A stretch of DNA of 64,000 bases from Pachypanchax playfairii (Eukaryota > Chordata > Actinopteri > Cyprinodontiformes > Aplocheilidae), in assembly GCA_006937955.1 (NCBI GenBank), contig SSNP01000051.1, positions 1,308,162 through 1,372,161 on the forward strand, written 5' to 3'. A model generated the notes under the pieces. It had not been told where the DNA came from, searched no databases, and saw only the letters and a program-made list of their open reading frames with translations. Each line of letters starts with the position of its first letter. Position 1 is the first letter of the stretch. The position numbers and the translations under genes were made by a program. This document shows, piece by piece, positions 49,609-60,796 of the stretch.

Positions 49609-49749
49609 ACATTCACTGAGTACGTCAACTTTGGGGACCTTATCCTTGATGTACTTCTGGATCTCGGCTGTTTCATCCTGGATAGTGGCTCTTATGCTCA
49701 CTAGTCCTCTGCCTTCTTCTTTATGGCCAGTGTACAGTCTCAGGGTGCT
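49609..49749 (-). pseudogene. Non-LTR retrotransposon C-terminal fragment
   Basis: On the minus strand TLRLYTGHKEEGRGLVSIRA, then TIQDETAEIQKYIKDKVPK, ending SECLRQ and a stop. The order LY..R.EGGRGL-S…T…EI..Y recurs in LINE polyproteins of fish and invertebrates, just downstream of the reverse transcriptase. About 46 codons remain, bounded by the (TCTG)n array. Confidence 0.7.
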
Positions 49750-49751
49750 GG

Positions 49752-49797
<46 letters not shown>
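49752..49797. repeat. (TCTG)n microsatellite
   Basis: About 11 perfect GTCT/TCTG units. Confidence 0.95.
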
Positions 49798-50098
49798 TTA
49801 GAGAGAGGGAAGAGAGAAAGTGTGTGTTGTCTCTGACTACACACTTTGACAGTTCTCACACTTTAATAATTGTATTTTTGTGACTCTCATTAAAGGTGAG
49901 AGTCTCAACAAATGTTTCATTAAGCTGTTAACCTTGGTGTTTTTAAAGAAACATTTTAAAACTCAGCTCTTACATTTACTTGATTTTTTAAAGTAATGCT
50001 TGTGATATCTTAACTGATTTAATTTTGATCAAGTATCAGATATATAGAGGCAACACATCCATTGAAAAGGTCAGCGTTTATCTGGGACTTCCAGTAAG
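49798..50098. other. Unassigned spacer
   Basis: AT-rich, nothing recognised. Confidence 0.4.
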
Positions 50099-50102
50099 TT
50101 AA

Positions 50103-50798
50103 AGGGATAGTTCGGGAAAAAAGTCAGACTCCGTTATCGCTTGGTACTATTTTCTGGTGCGTATCACTGCGCCGCGCGGTGCATCCAGCTGACCGGCGCG
50201 CGTTGTCACCATCATTACAACTGAAAAAAAGCTAACGATAACATGTCTGACTACGAGACTGATGACGATGACATTACATTTAGCACAGAGCCAATGGGAT
50301 ATCTTTATTAACCCAAATATACGGATGCTGAAATTTGTTGTTGCTGCAGCCCGGGAAATCCCAAGTCCGCACCATTTTACAAAGGATAATATAATATCGC
50401 TTATAATGTTTAAACACTCGTTACATTATGTACTAATCGCTCTTGCTCCCCAATAACTCACTCGCGTTAATTAAACACTGCCAAACTTTAGTGCGCGCCG
50501 GTCAGCTGGATGCACAACGCGGCACAGTGATATTACGCACCTCAAAATAGTGCCAAGCGATAACGGAGTCTGACTTTTTTCCGATTTGCAGTTTTGTGAT
50601 GCAAATGTATCACTCTTTTGAACACAAATTATTTTGAGAGGAAAAACTCTTTATTTTCATGACCACAGCCATGTTGCTGGACTACTTTCGTCTGAACCAA
50701 AACCGCACCAGATCTCGGGTCACAGGACGCTGACAGGGGTAGGTCAGCGCTGATGCACGTAACTACAGATAAGGATGACATACAGGTTCACGTTCCCT
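50103..50798 (+). mobile_element. TTAA-bounded element 4 with long internal inverted repeats
   Basis: Flanked by TTAA (50099-50102, 50799-50802) with short ends AGGGA/TCCCT. Inside, 50115-50201 and about 50492-50582 form an imperfect inverted repeat of nearly 90 bp containing GTCAGACTCCGTTATCGCTT. The right part (AGATCTCGGGTCACAGGACG and its neighbours) is familiar from fish elements starting TTAAAGGGATAGTTCGG. The inner inverted repeat may be a second element nested in the first. It carries the exon remnant at 50243. Confidence 0.65.
50243..50311 (+). pseudogene. Acidic MSDYETDDDD first-exon remnant
   Basis: ATG at 50243 opens MSDYETDDDDITFSTEPMGY, then LY and a stop. Just after the stop another frame reads PKYTDAEI, so a small indel probably closed an originally longer frame. 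Teleost genomes contain many predicted proteins (often labelled P2X purinoceptor 7-like) that begin with a similar acidic MSDYE start; the resemblance is from memory and I cannot confirm it here. It is located between the arms of the inverted repeat in TTAA element 4. Confidence 0.4.
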
Positions 50799-50802
50799 TT
50801 AA

Positions 50803-51209
50803 ACTGGGAGAGTGTTGTGTGAGGGATGGATGGAGAACTACTTTAAATGTTGTCATAGAGCTGCAGACTGACATGGAAACAACAGGCAAGGACTAGGATT
50901 CAAGCTGCACTAAAACATTTTCTAACAAAATAAAAATCTTTCTCTAAACTGCAAGAATGAGCAGAACTAATTATCTGTCACAAAGAAGAAGCCATTTACT
51001 GCAGGAAGATGGAGGCCAAATCAATACCTCTGATTATAATACAAATGAGCGTGGTCGACCACTGAGTCTTTACTGACTTGTACTTACTTAGATGTTTTAC
51101 ATGAAATATAACAAACTGAGTCATTTGCTTATAACAGAAGTGTGTATAAAACCCTCTCCAGTCTGTGCCTTCAGGGGTCACTGATCTACCTGGGGAAGTT
51201 CCTTACAAT
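50803..51209. other. Unassigned spacer
   Basis: AT-rich, nothing recognised. Confidence 0.4.
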
Positions 51210-51430
51210 GTGGGCGGCTGTGGCTCAGTGGTTAGAGCGGTCGTCCTCCAATATGAAGGTTGGTGGAAGACACTGAACCCCATGTCGCCCTCCGATCTGC
51301 GTATCGGGTTGTGTGAGTGTTAGCCCCTACCCTCTCCCCCCGGCTTACATATCGGGTTGTGTGAATGGGTGAATGCAAAACCTTGTAGTGTGAAAGTGCT
51401 TTGAGTGGTCTGAATGACTAGAAAAGCGCT
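51210..51430 (+). mobile_element. tRNA-derived SINE with lost B box
   Basis: Head GTGGCTCAGTGGTTAGAGCG (A box, about 51220-51239), then GTCGTCCTCCAATATGAAGG as in a tRNA anticodon arm. After GGTTGGTGG the sequence jumps to AAGACACTGAACCCC, so the B box (GGTTCGATCC) has been deleted. A 48-bp tandem duplication carries TATCGGGTTGTGTGA twice (51302 and 51350). The tail AAGTGCTTTGAGTGGTC and AAAAGCGCTATA is the family 3' end, shared with 10801-10990. Confidence 0.82.
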
Positions 51431-52657
51431 ATACTATATTTCTGATAAAAGCATCTTGTGGTTCATGGGAAGGAGAAGAATTATCAAAGAAAGTGTAGAA
51501 GTGGACATAAAGTTTTACTTTTCAAGCAGTGTTTGGATAACCTGGCCCTGCCATCATGGGCGTCACCATCGTAGGGGATGTGGGTGTTTTAACAATCACA
51601 CTTTTCCCGGTGAGAGGATTCAACACCCACACTTTTTCTGCAGTTTAGCAGAAACACCTTACTTCTGTTGCTCCTCCATGTTTCTCTGACCGCTCTGTGT
51701 CTGTGTGCTGCAGCAGCAGCCTTCTCCTCCCTCCCTCTCAAACATGACCCCGGCTTTGAGTGTGACGGGCTGATGATTGGCTGTTCTGCCTTAAGTCCCG
51801 CCTCTCTTGGGGTTTTAGATTTATCAGTCAGCTCATGTTGGAGAAGTGGGAACATATGATTACTTACATCTCCCTTTTTCAGGTACTTTAAAGAGGCCAT
51901 TTCATTCAAATTTCAGGACTTTGTGGTTATTTCTTAAGTAATAACCAGTAATATGAAACATTTTATATCTAAAAAATGTCAGGAAACACTGATTAACAGA
52001 CCTTTCAATCTGTCTGTGTTAAAATTTGGGTGGTTCCGGCTCCTTCCATTAGGCTGCTTCGACTCCTTTGGCAGCAGCTTGTTTATATTCATTATTCAAA
52101 TTTGCTGGACTCAGATTGGCTAACAAACTAGCCTATGAGAGCAAGGTATACTGTTTCCTGCCCCGCTGCGCATGGCAACGTCAGACATCGTGTCTTCCTG
52201 TTTGTAACGTCTTATGCTAACAGATTTTTAGTGAGCCGCATGCTAGGCGTGGTTTCAACTGCGGGAGCAGCCAGGAGTTGTAACAAAACAGATACAGGCT
52301 CGGGAGAACTCGGGTGTTATCGCTACCTGCGTAGTTTGAGAGATTAAAACTGAAAGAGAAGTTGTTGACCTGTTTTCACACCCACTATGAAGGTAAGAAC
52401 ACCTGTGGAGCTAAAATATTCAACAGAAACCTCAGAAAAACATTTTTAATGGAAGCGCCTCTTTAAATAAGCGTTTTTACTTTTAAGGTTTTTAAATAAG
52501 CTTGATATTAGTTTTGTCATATTTTCTGTGTTCTGAGTGTGTTTACTGTTGGAAGCTTTTAATATCTTGTACTATATTATACCTTCTGTCATGGTATTCA
52601 TTGTTTTTATTGTTAACAAGCAAACCACCTCCACCCCCCACACTTTTGAAAAGCTTG
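51431..52657. other. 1.2 kb without recognised gene
   Basis: CATGGGCGTCACCATCGTAG (51555-51574) resembles part of a known fish miniature element, but its limits are unclear. A GC-richer patch at 52155-52330 shows no recognised content. Confidence 0.4.
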
Positions 52658-53227
52658 CTACACCATTGTCTGCCAGATGTACGTATGTGTAGCCCCACCA
52701 GTCCACTCGGTGCTACACATACATCTGGGATTTCTCCATGTGAAAGCATCTGAAAAGGGGCGGGCCATCTGGTATAATACTTTAAGCTGATTTACGGACG
52801 CACCAGTAAGTGTCTTCCTATCATGATATGTCTTTAGCCAATCACAGTAAATCAAGCTCTTGCAAATCCAGTCGAGAGAAAATTACACACATCTTTACTA
52901 TCAAGAAAAACACAAAGTTCTTACCTTTGCTCATTTGTCAACCAAGAAATCCTCTCTGGTCCTAAAACAGATTCAATAGCTGATTTTATGCTTACATCCA
53001 CCGGCACAGCTGCTTTTATACACAGCCATATTTGTTTTGCTTTGCCTGCATGGCACTTGCTGCCAATCATACCAGAACACCTACCCCAATGCTCAATGCA
53101 ACCACATGATTAGTCCGAAAATTTTTTGACCGAGGAAGACGGTTTTAGCTGGAGCGGCACAAGATGGATTTTCGTGGATTTGGAAAACTCCAAATCTCGC
53201 GAGAATTCATCTTGCAGCACAAGGTTA
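52658..53227 (+). mobile_element. hAT-type miniature element with internal hairpin, copy 4
   Basis: 570 bp. Hairpin stem from 52673 with a 4-base insertion (ACGT duplicated) in the left arm. The far end CTCGCGAGAATTCATCTTGC is intact and ends AAGGTTA. The left terminus is altered and no 8-bp duplication was found. Confidence 0.78.
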
Positions 53228-53339
53228 GTGTTTGGAGTAACGCAACGTGGTTGGATTTTCAGTTATGGGATAATTTAATTACTTTCAATTTCCAATGTTA
53301 CAACACCGTTATCATTAGTAAAAGTAAAATGCGGTGTGT

Positions 53340-53342
<3 letters not shown>

Positions 53343-53372
<30 letters not shown>
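53343..53372. repeat. (TA)n microsatellite
   Basis: About 14-15 TA units. Confidence 0.95.
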
Positions 53373-53373
<1 letters not shown>

Positions 53374-53439
53374 CTATTGGTAATCTAAACTACATAATAA
53401 AGCTACACACATACATGTTTGTAAGGAGGCTGGGCAGGT

Positions 53440-53530
53440 TACTAAACAGGCCGGCCACCGAAGCCTAGTGGAAGGGAGATTGCCTCTTGTTTGGAGGACC
53501 AGGATTTGATCTCTGGTGCTGGCAGACTAA
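53440..53530 (+). mobile_element. Possible degenerate SINE head
   Basis: AAGCCTAGTGGAAGGGAGAT, then ATTGCCTC and, further on, AGGATTTGATCTCTGG, in A-box and B-box spacing. Weak matches to the pol III boxes. Confidence 0.35.
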
Positions 53531-56500
53531 GTGTCAAAGCAGAATCAATTTTATTGCCAAGCTTTATTTGCATAATACGAGGATTTATTATTATTATTTT
53601 TTTTTTTAGTAACACAGTCAGTTTCTTTCTAAGAAAGGTTACTTTTTTGTAGAGTAGTTCAGTTACTAACTCAATTACTTTTTGGAACAAGTAGTGAGTA
53701 ACTATAACTAATTACTTTTTTAAAGTAACGTTCCCAACGGTGTTCTCAAGTACAACCTCAGTTCTATCCTATAGTCTTAGTTTCCTGTAGGATTAAGTTT
53801 TACACATGGTTTTACATAAAACCAGAATCTGACCATGACCTGACTGATTCCTGACAGAATGCAGGAAAAAAAGATGAAGTCAAAAATATGACATGTCCTG
53901 CTGCTGTTACATACCAAAGGATGTGTTTAAAGACAGCGTGGGACAGATGAACACCTCACATGGAGACAAAGTGCTAAAAGATTTCCAGCCAAATTGTTTT
54001 TGAAACACGATGAAGCTTGAAATGTAAGAATAAGACAGAACTAGAAAACGTTTCAGGGATTTATTTCTTCATATTTTCCAGACATTCCATTTCTTCCTTT
54101 GGCTGATTTAAGATTGTGATCTGAGTGAGGAGACTTTGATTAACACATTTTGGATTCAGTGACATCTTGTTCTATCTGTGGGTCACTGGGGAAACTGCTG
54201 AGCTGCCAAGCCTTTGGTGTGTGTCAGAAGATGGATGAGCAAGATTTGTCATTCAGCCAGCGTGCTTATAATTATACAGAAACATTATGGCTGCACACTG
54301 ACATTACTGACTGAATAATAAGCACAATTTTGAACACTTAGATCCATTTCACAGGTGCTTCACACTTAACCAACAGCTAATTAGATGTGTGAGACAGTTT
54401 CCGGATGTCTAAAATCTTTGCTTTGAACACATCTCCTGAAATGAAAACTCTTCCAGCAGTGAGCATATGGAACATCAGTGCTGTAGGTTGGGGTGAATAG
54501 TACTCAACACTTACACACACTCAGTGTTTTAGGTATTTGATTTTTTTTAAACATTTTTTATTTCAAAAGTCAAAAGTCAATTCAAAGTCAGTTCAGAAAT
54601 GTCTCTCTTGTTACTCCTTCTCTTACCGGAGAATGCAGCAACATGTCAGATCGATCCAAAAAAAAGTGTCTTTGTGATTAGAACCACAGGAGAACCCATG
54701 TTGACTGGAACGAACTACAAACTTTCAGTTTTTAGAACAGAAATCCAGACTGCTTTGCACTGATTCTCCACATATTCTTTATTTACCCTTCAGCAGTCTG
54801 CAGAAACTTCTGCCTCACTTCGTTCTGAGTCTGTTTGTGCAGTCAATTACACAGCAGCTCTTTACCATTTTAACAGTGTATCTGGCATTTTTCCATGTGA
54901 ATGCATCAGTGACACTGACTGTTACATCCTTTCCATTAAGAGGTGTGACTATGCATATGATGACATCAAGCAAAGACTCCCCAGTGTTTGAATCAGTTTA
55001 ACCCTTAAACCAATCTTTGCATTTGGAGCATTAAAAGATTTAGAATTTGCATTTATTAAAAGGATGCACCGCTAAAGGAAGTAATCAAATTCATTAAATT
55101 ATCAGTCTTATAAAGTAAGCTCCGTCTTCTCTCTGTAGACAAATAAAATACCACACTTAAACACTCGGGAAGCCACCGGTATAAATAAGAGTAAACATGA
55201 ATTATCAGAATCTAAAACCAAATAGTATCAAATATAAGAAAAATGAAAACAAACAAATCTTGTCAATTGGCATTAAACAAACCTATTATAAGGAAGTTTG
55301 AATGACAGGCGGGTTTGTGAATTAAAAACATTCGGTAGGAGAATGAATAAGGAGCTGAGTACATATGGAGTTATTTTTCAAATTAGAGTTGAAAGAGACA
55401 GAAAATGAATGTTGGCAACAGAAAATATTATAACTGAACTAATAGCTGCAGGGCTGCAGCTGGATGGAGCAGGTCTGGCTAATGTAGGACCAGCACTCCC
55501 CCAGGTGAGGCACCCCACAGATGAACACTGTCGAGGGGGACCAGGTGGTCTGGGAGGGGGGCTGTTGGTTTACACCTAAGCTTCACTGCTGCTCTGGTAG
55601 TAGATGGCTCGGTGTGGTCTGTCGACACATCTCCAAGGTCACTAGAACTTACAAGACCATTAACCAAGAGGCTGTTACTGACGTCAGGAAGGAAGGACTC
55701 ACACTTTTATCAATTTAATTCAATCATTTGTTCAGGAGTGCTTGTTTCAGATCTGTTTCAGCCATGACAGCATTCCCTTCTCTGTCTTTGCTGGAAGAAA
55801 AGACATTTTGAATCTGAATAAATAAAATGACTGAAGAGAAAAATGAAGAAAGAATTTTAAACCTTTTGGTCTTCTGGTGGGAACGGCACAGTGTTCTTTT
55901 GATGGTTCCATCTCATGACAACTCTGTGGTTTGATGGTTCATTAGGAGGGAAAAACTCAACTTTCCAATCAACAGGATTTTCTGGAGCAACTCCTGAGGA
56001 TGGGAGACTGTCGGCATTAAAGCAGGTGAGACTTTGAGTCTGGCTTGTAATAAAAAGGGTGAGACCTGGACCAGGTGGTTTGGGTTAGTTTCCTGCTGTA
56101 AGTCATAGACTGTAGAAAGAAAGGGAAGCAATGTCTTCTTCCTCTGTTGAAACGTTGAAGGCATGATATCCTGTTTACCCGCGCAGCCATTTTTTATTTT
56201 TGGGACCAGAGCCTGTGCAGCATCACTCAAAAAAGGATTAGTTGACTCAACTTCATTTTTTTCTTTTCAAGAGCTTCAATATATCTGAATTCCAATTACG
56301 TGGAACCTGTTGACAAAAAAAAAAAAATATGATGAGTCAGCTAAGCCCTTTTGAGTGGGCTGAGCTGAAATGCCCACCCACTCACCTGCACACAATACTG
56401 TGATTTTATTAGTCAAATAACTAATTACAGGTAAAAGTATTACACAAAGGGATATTTGAAAATACTGTTTAACAGCAAGGCGAGTACTATGTCAATCAAC

Positions 56501-56763
56501 ACAAGTCATCACCTGACAGCAGTGATCTCAGGTGCATTTTTATTTTGAACACAGTCGGTGTCCAGTTCTTTTACATCGAAAGGGCAGGATTTGAGACGCT
56601 ACACAGCGGGACTTGTCTCTGTTTAACATCTGGTTGCATTCGGATGTCCGTTTGTCTTTATGTTGGTGTGTAATCACACGGTCAGATCTCATGGTACTTG
56701 GCTGTGATTAATCTAGGATAAGAAGGTGTTTTACGGTTTTATAAATATCTGTCACAGATTTTT
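53531..56763. other. 3.2 kb without recognised gene
   Basis: 53620-53745 (AGTAACTATAACTAATTACT, then AAAGTAACGTTCCCAACGGT) resembles the end of a common fish hAT element. A minus-strand 62-codon frame at 55479-55667 has no motif. The rest is AT-rich. Confidence 0.4.
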
Positions 56764-57008
56764 TTAAAGGTTCTGCATCCTGCTTTTTTACTTTCAACAT
56801 CTGTGATAGACACGTGTGTGATAAAATTTTACCTTTGGTGTTATATAGTCTTCATTTGTCCTGAAATATAACTCATTCTGGAGTTATTCTCTGACCAGGA
56901 AGTAAAACGCTCCCGTCTCTCCTCCAGGCCCCTCCTCGTTATTGCTGCCCCTGGAGCTGCCTGAATAAAGTGGTGAATAAATTCCTGTAACTCTCGCAAC
57001 AACATATT

Positions 57009-57032
57009 TATACCTATACCTATACCTATACC
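57009..57032. repeat. (TATACC)n short tandem repeat next to a Tc1 end
   Basis: Four to five TATACC units run straight into TATACCTATGATG, the same hexamer that occurs once inside the Tc1 terminal repeat. The array has evidently grown from the Tc1 sequence. Confidence 0.85.
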
Positions 57033-57126
57033 TATACCTATGATGAAAATTACAGGCCTCTCTGATCTTTTTAAGTGGGAGAACTTACACAATTGGTGGC
57101 TGACTAAATACTTTTTTGCCCCACTG
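57033..57126 (+). mobile_element. Detached 94-bp terminus of the Tc1-like family
   Basis: Matches 25048-25141 base for base as far as I can see, over 94 bp (TATACCTATGATG … GCCCCACTG), followed by TA at 57127-28. The rest of the element is absent. Confidence 0.92.
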
Positions 57127-57128
57127 TA

Positions 57129-57420
57129 CATATTGTCACCGAGACATTTTTAGAAAGTGAAATACTACAAATGGTGGTGCTTTTTGTCTTACTTCAGACT
57201 CTTGCAGCTCGAGGTGTGTGTGTTTAATCTGCAGGCGCAGCACGGACACGCCGGGCAGGTCCTGGTGTAACGTTGTTACATCACTATGTTACAGTCAGTC
57301 GTAGAGAGTGGAGCAGCTGTTCACAGCACAGGATTCAGGAGGATTACTGAGAAATGCGTTTATTAAAACCACAACATGGTTTAAAGCTCCAAAAGGTTGA
57401 TTTTGCATGATATCGGACCT
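57129..57420. mobile_element. Right end of a TTAA-type element
   Basis: Ends TTGATTTTGCATGATATCGG then ACCT and TTAA (57421-57424). The reverse reads TTAAAGGTCCGATATCATGC, a terminus I recognise as common in fish TTAA-target elements. A possible left end is TTTAAAGGTTCTGCATCC at about 56763; if so, the Tc1 terminus lies inside it. Confidence 0.45.
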
Positions 57421-57424
57421 TTAA

Positions 57425-59839
57425 TGTTTAATCTATGAGCTAAAGCATAAAATAACCTGCTGGATTAAAGTGTGTTATTTGTAATGAAGCTTCAGAATGA
57501 ACAGTAATCACATTCTTTTAACATTGCACATGTTAAAATTACACGTTTGACCTTTTTTTTAATTCAGCAATCGACCAGTAACAAAATGGTTTTCATGTGG
57601 TGAAGCAGATATTAATAACAATAATATTAAAGCCCACAAACTGTGCCGCTTGTATTTGTGTTGATTTTTATTTTCTGTTACTGTCTGGCTCATTATACAT
57701 TTTCACACACTTACTTGCAACTTTTTGTTTGTCTTGTTAAATAAAAAGTGTGAAAAACATGGTTTAAATTGCTCCTCAAGAGGTCTTTTGTTTTGCTTTT
57801 TAAAAATTTCTCTCTTCACTGACAAGAAGAGAAAAACATTATCCCCATACATATCATTTACTCCTTTTCTTTCTTTAAAATAAAAACAGTTCTCATTATC
57901 CGAAAGGAGATTCAGCTCAGCGTTAATAAAAACAACAACCTGGTATTGCTTTTATCTCCGAAGTGCTAATGTCATGCAGGAATTATTGTAATTCTCAAAA
58001 TCCACTGACAATAAACCAAAAAATCTGGATGAAATGTTTACATTACATAAGATCTGGAAATGAGTTACTAGCCACACCCCTTATCAAAACCATCATTTGC
58101 TCCTTTGACTAGCTGGTTTCCAGAGAAACAACCTTTTTATTTCGATAAATTGGAACAGTTAAGAGGATAAAACACGGAGCTTTTTGTTTCAACCCACTGT
58201 CATTTTTTTCTTGCCTAACTGACACTTCTGCACCTCCAGTGTTCATCGTGATGAATCCTAAAGCAGCTGTTTGTGGCTTTTCACTGAAACACAAGATTAT
58301 TCTCTTCTCTTTCAACATGCATGCACATATTTTTCTCTATTTTTGAATTGTAACTGCAGAGATGAGAAACTCCCTATATGCTCACAGCCATGACATTGAT
58401 GGCTGATGATGTATTTTAGTGTATATCTGCTAACCTGGCCTTTGTAAGCAAACTGTTTGACCCAAGTCTGCTTTGGTTTTCCTCCTTCCTCAGAGTCGAA
58501 TGACTTCCAACATTCCCCTGTTTCCCTCCACAGCCGGTGCTGATTTAGAGAGCCAGAAAGAGCATAGCCAAGGATGGCTAGATGAAATATTGATGAAAAG
58601 CTAAATGTGTGATTTGTAGCATGGCATCAAAGGCATCTGCTTCACTGGTGCAGTGAGGGAGAGAGGGAGCATGGAGGGAACAGGGGGATGGCAGAAGGAG
58701 AGATGCTGGAGATATACAGCACGGATGCTTCCAAACATATGCAGATGATGGTAAGAGGTGAATAAATTTAGTAAATGGTTGTCTGATAACACTGGAGTGT
58801 GGTTGAGAATCTCTCTAATGGAATCAGAAAAATGCTTCCAGCATAAAGCAGAAAAATACTGACAGTTAGTAAAGCTATATCAGTCCGTTATTCAAATAAA
58901 AATACATCAATAGCTATTTGAATATGCAGTTAAAAACCGAGTTTTTGTAGCATAATAAAAGTGAATTATTGTTGGTCTTTACTCAGTTTGAAATCAGTAA
59001 AAAAATCAGACGTGAGCTGGTGGAAGTTTAACGGTAGAGTCCTCTCAAGTCTGTTGATCACTTGGACTCATTTTACTGCTGGGATAAATTCCGTTGCACT
59101 TTTTATAATTCCCACAACACGGGCTTTAGAATTTCAATGTGAATGTTATTTAAAGTCATATCAAAAGCTTCATCTGCACAGGTGGATTGATAACCACACG
59201 AGGGTCTTAAATTCAACTTTTTGAGCTTTACGTGGTGGCATCACAAGTTTCCTTCTCTCCTGTAGCTGCAATGCTTTACTTCCTGCCAGTTCCCAATACA
59301 CCGCTGTTGTCATTAATAAAAGAACGAGAAAGAACTTTAATAGAGTCTTTAAAGGTTGTGCTCGTCATTCATCTTTATTCTGCTTTTCATAAATAAAGCA
59401 TGTTGATATGAAGATAAAATCAGAGTGCAAAGATTTAGTAGAAAGTTACCAAAAAGCTTGTTTAAATGTTAAAAATAGCTCTCAGATGAAGTATTTAGGT
59501 TAACTTGTATCATGCAGGAACATGACAGGTTACAGAAAGAACAGCTGAGAGCTTCCAAGTGTGTCTGAAGAAAGGACTGTTAACTACCCTGCCAGCAGAG
59601 GTCAGAACAGATGACGACGTTCCTCAGTCAACGTGAGGAACGTTCCTCGACTTTCCTCAGTCAACGTGAGGAACGTTGTCTTTAAACACTGGATGAGCTT
59701 GAATAGAATCCTTCTTTGTTTGCAGAAATCTGTCCTTTGTTACTTAAGAGTCCTCACATTCTTCTCAGAATGAAAAGCCAGAGCCAAAATCTTACCCTCG
59801 ACCTGTTTGCAACAATTTCTACTTGAACAGAACACAAAG
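57425..59839. other. 2.4 kb without recognised gene; short inverted duplication near 59612-59675
   Basis: TTCCTCAGTCAACGTGAGGA occurs twice (about 59617 and 59652). Each copy is a small hairpin (TTCCTCA / TGAGGAA). The rest is AT-rich and without motifs. Confidence 0.45.
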
Positions 59840-60573
59840 TGTCACGTTCACGCTAGGAGAGGTTCTGACCCAATTGCAGACTCATACACGGACACAAGCT
59901 CAGGTGAAAAAGGTGAAGGTTTATTTACAACGTGAGTAATGTGAAAGGTACAAAGATGATTATTCTCTGGGATCTCTGGGACGGGGAAGGAGAGAAACAG
60001 TTAGTAATGACGCACGAGGACACACGAAGGAAATGTTCACGGAAGGAGAAACACTCACGGGAGGGCTGATGATGATGGACACAGGGGAAGGCAGGTCCAG
60101 TGGTGTGTCTGATTGGAGATGGAGTCCGGGAGGTGTGTGTGTCGGATGAGCGGCTGGAGAGCTGGCAGGCTGACGGCGGAGATGACTCAGGAACGTCCGG
60201 GGAGAGTAACGATGAGAGACACGGGAGGTTACGAGGAGTGCAGGTGGGCTCAGGTGAAACACAGGGGTAATCCACAGTAAACACAGAGATAATCCAGGGG
60301 GGCACAGAGAGACTCAGGAACACGGGAGCTCGGAGGAAGGTTGCACGGGAGGACGGAGGAGTGAGAGCTCTGGATGTAGTCCATTTTAGGTTAACAACCA
60401 GGCGTTGACTGAGAGTCCGCCTGCAGCTTAAGTACAGCTCTCACTCCTCATCAGTCCTGATCTCCGCCAGCTGTGATCAATCAGCCTGCTCTGCTCTCCA
60501 CGGAGATGACATCTCTGAGAAGAGAACTCACCCGACACAGAAAACCCACAGACACAGAGCACTGGACATGACA
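59840..60573 (-). mobile_element. LTR of a retrotransposon (3' LTR, minus orientation)
   Basis: 734 bp bounded by TGTCA (59840) and TGACA (to 60573), giving the TG…CA ends of an LTR on both strands. On the minus strand it is immediately preceded by a polypurine tract, TTTTGAGGGGGGGG then TAC, as expected for a 3' LTR, and carries an AATAAA polyadenylation signal (59920-59925) near its far end. The internal region therefore lies to the right. A gypsy-type origin is likely from memory of similar fish sequences, but no gag or pol is in the window. Confidence 0.65.
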
Positions 60574-60796
60574 GTACCCCCCCCTCAAAAGGACGGCCCC
60601 TGGACGTCCTTACACAGAAAACAACGGGGAAACACACAAACGGGAGGGAGGTGGGGGACCCGGAGGAGGGAACAAACACACTGGGAAAACGACAAGGGTA
60701 AACTAACAAACACTGAAAATGTCCCAACTTGCCTCATAACACCCTCCGACTGAGGCAAACTCGGGTGGCCTGTGGCAGGGACACGGAGACACTCAG

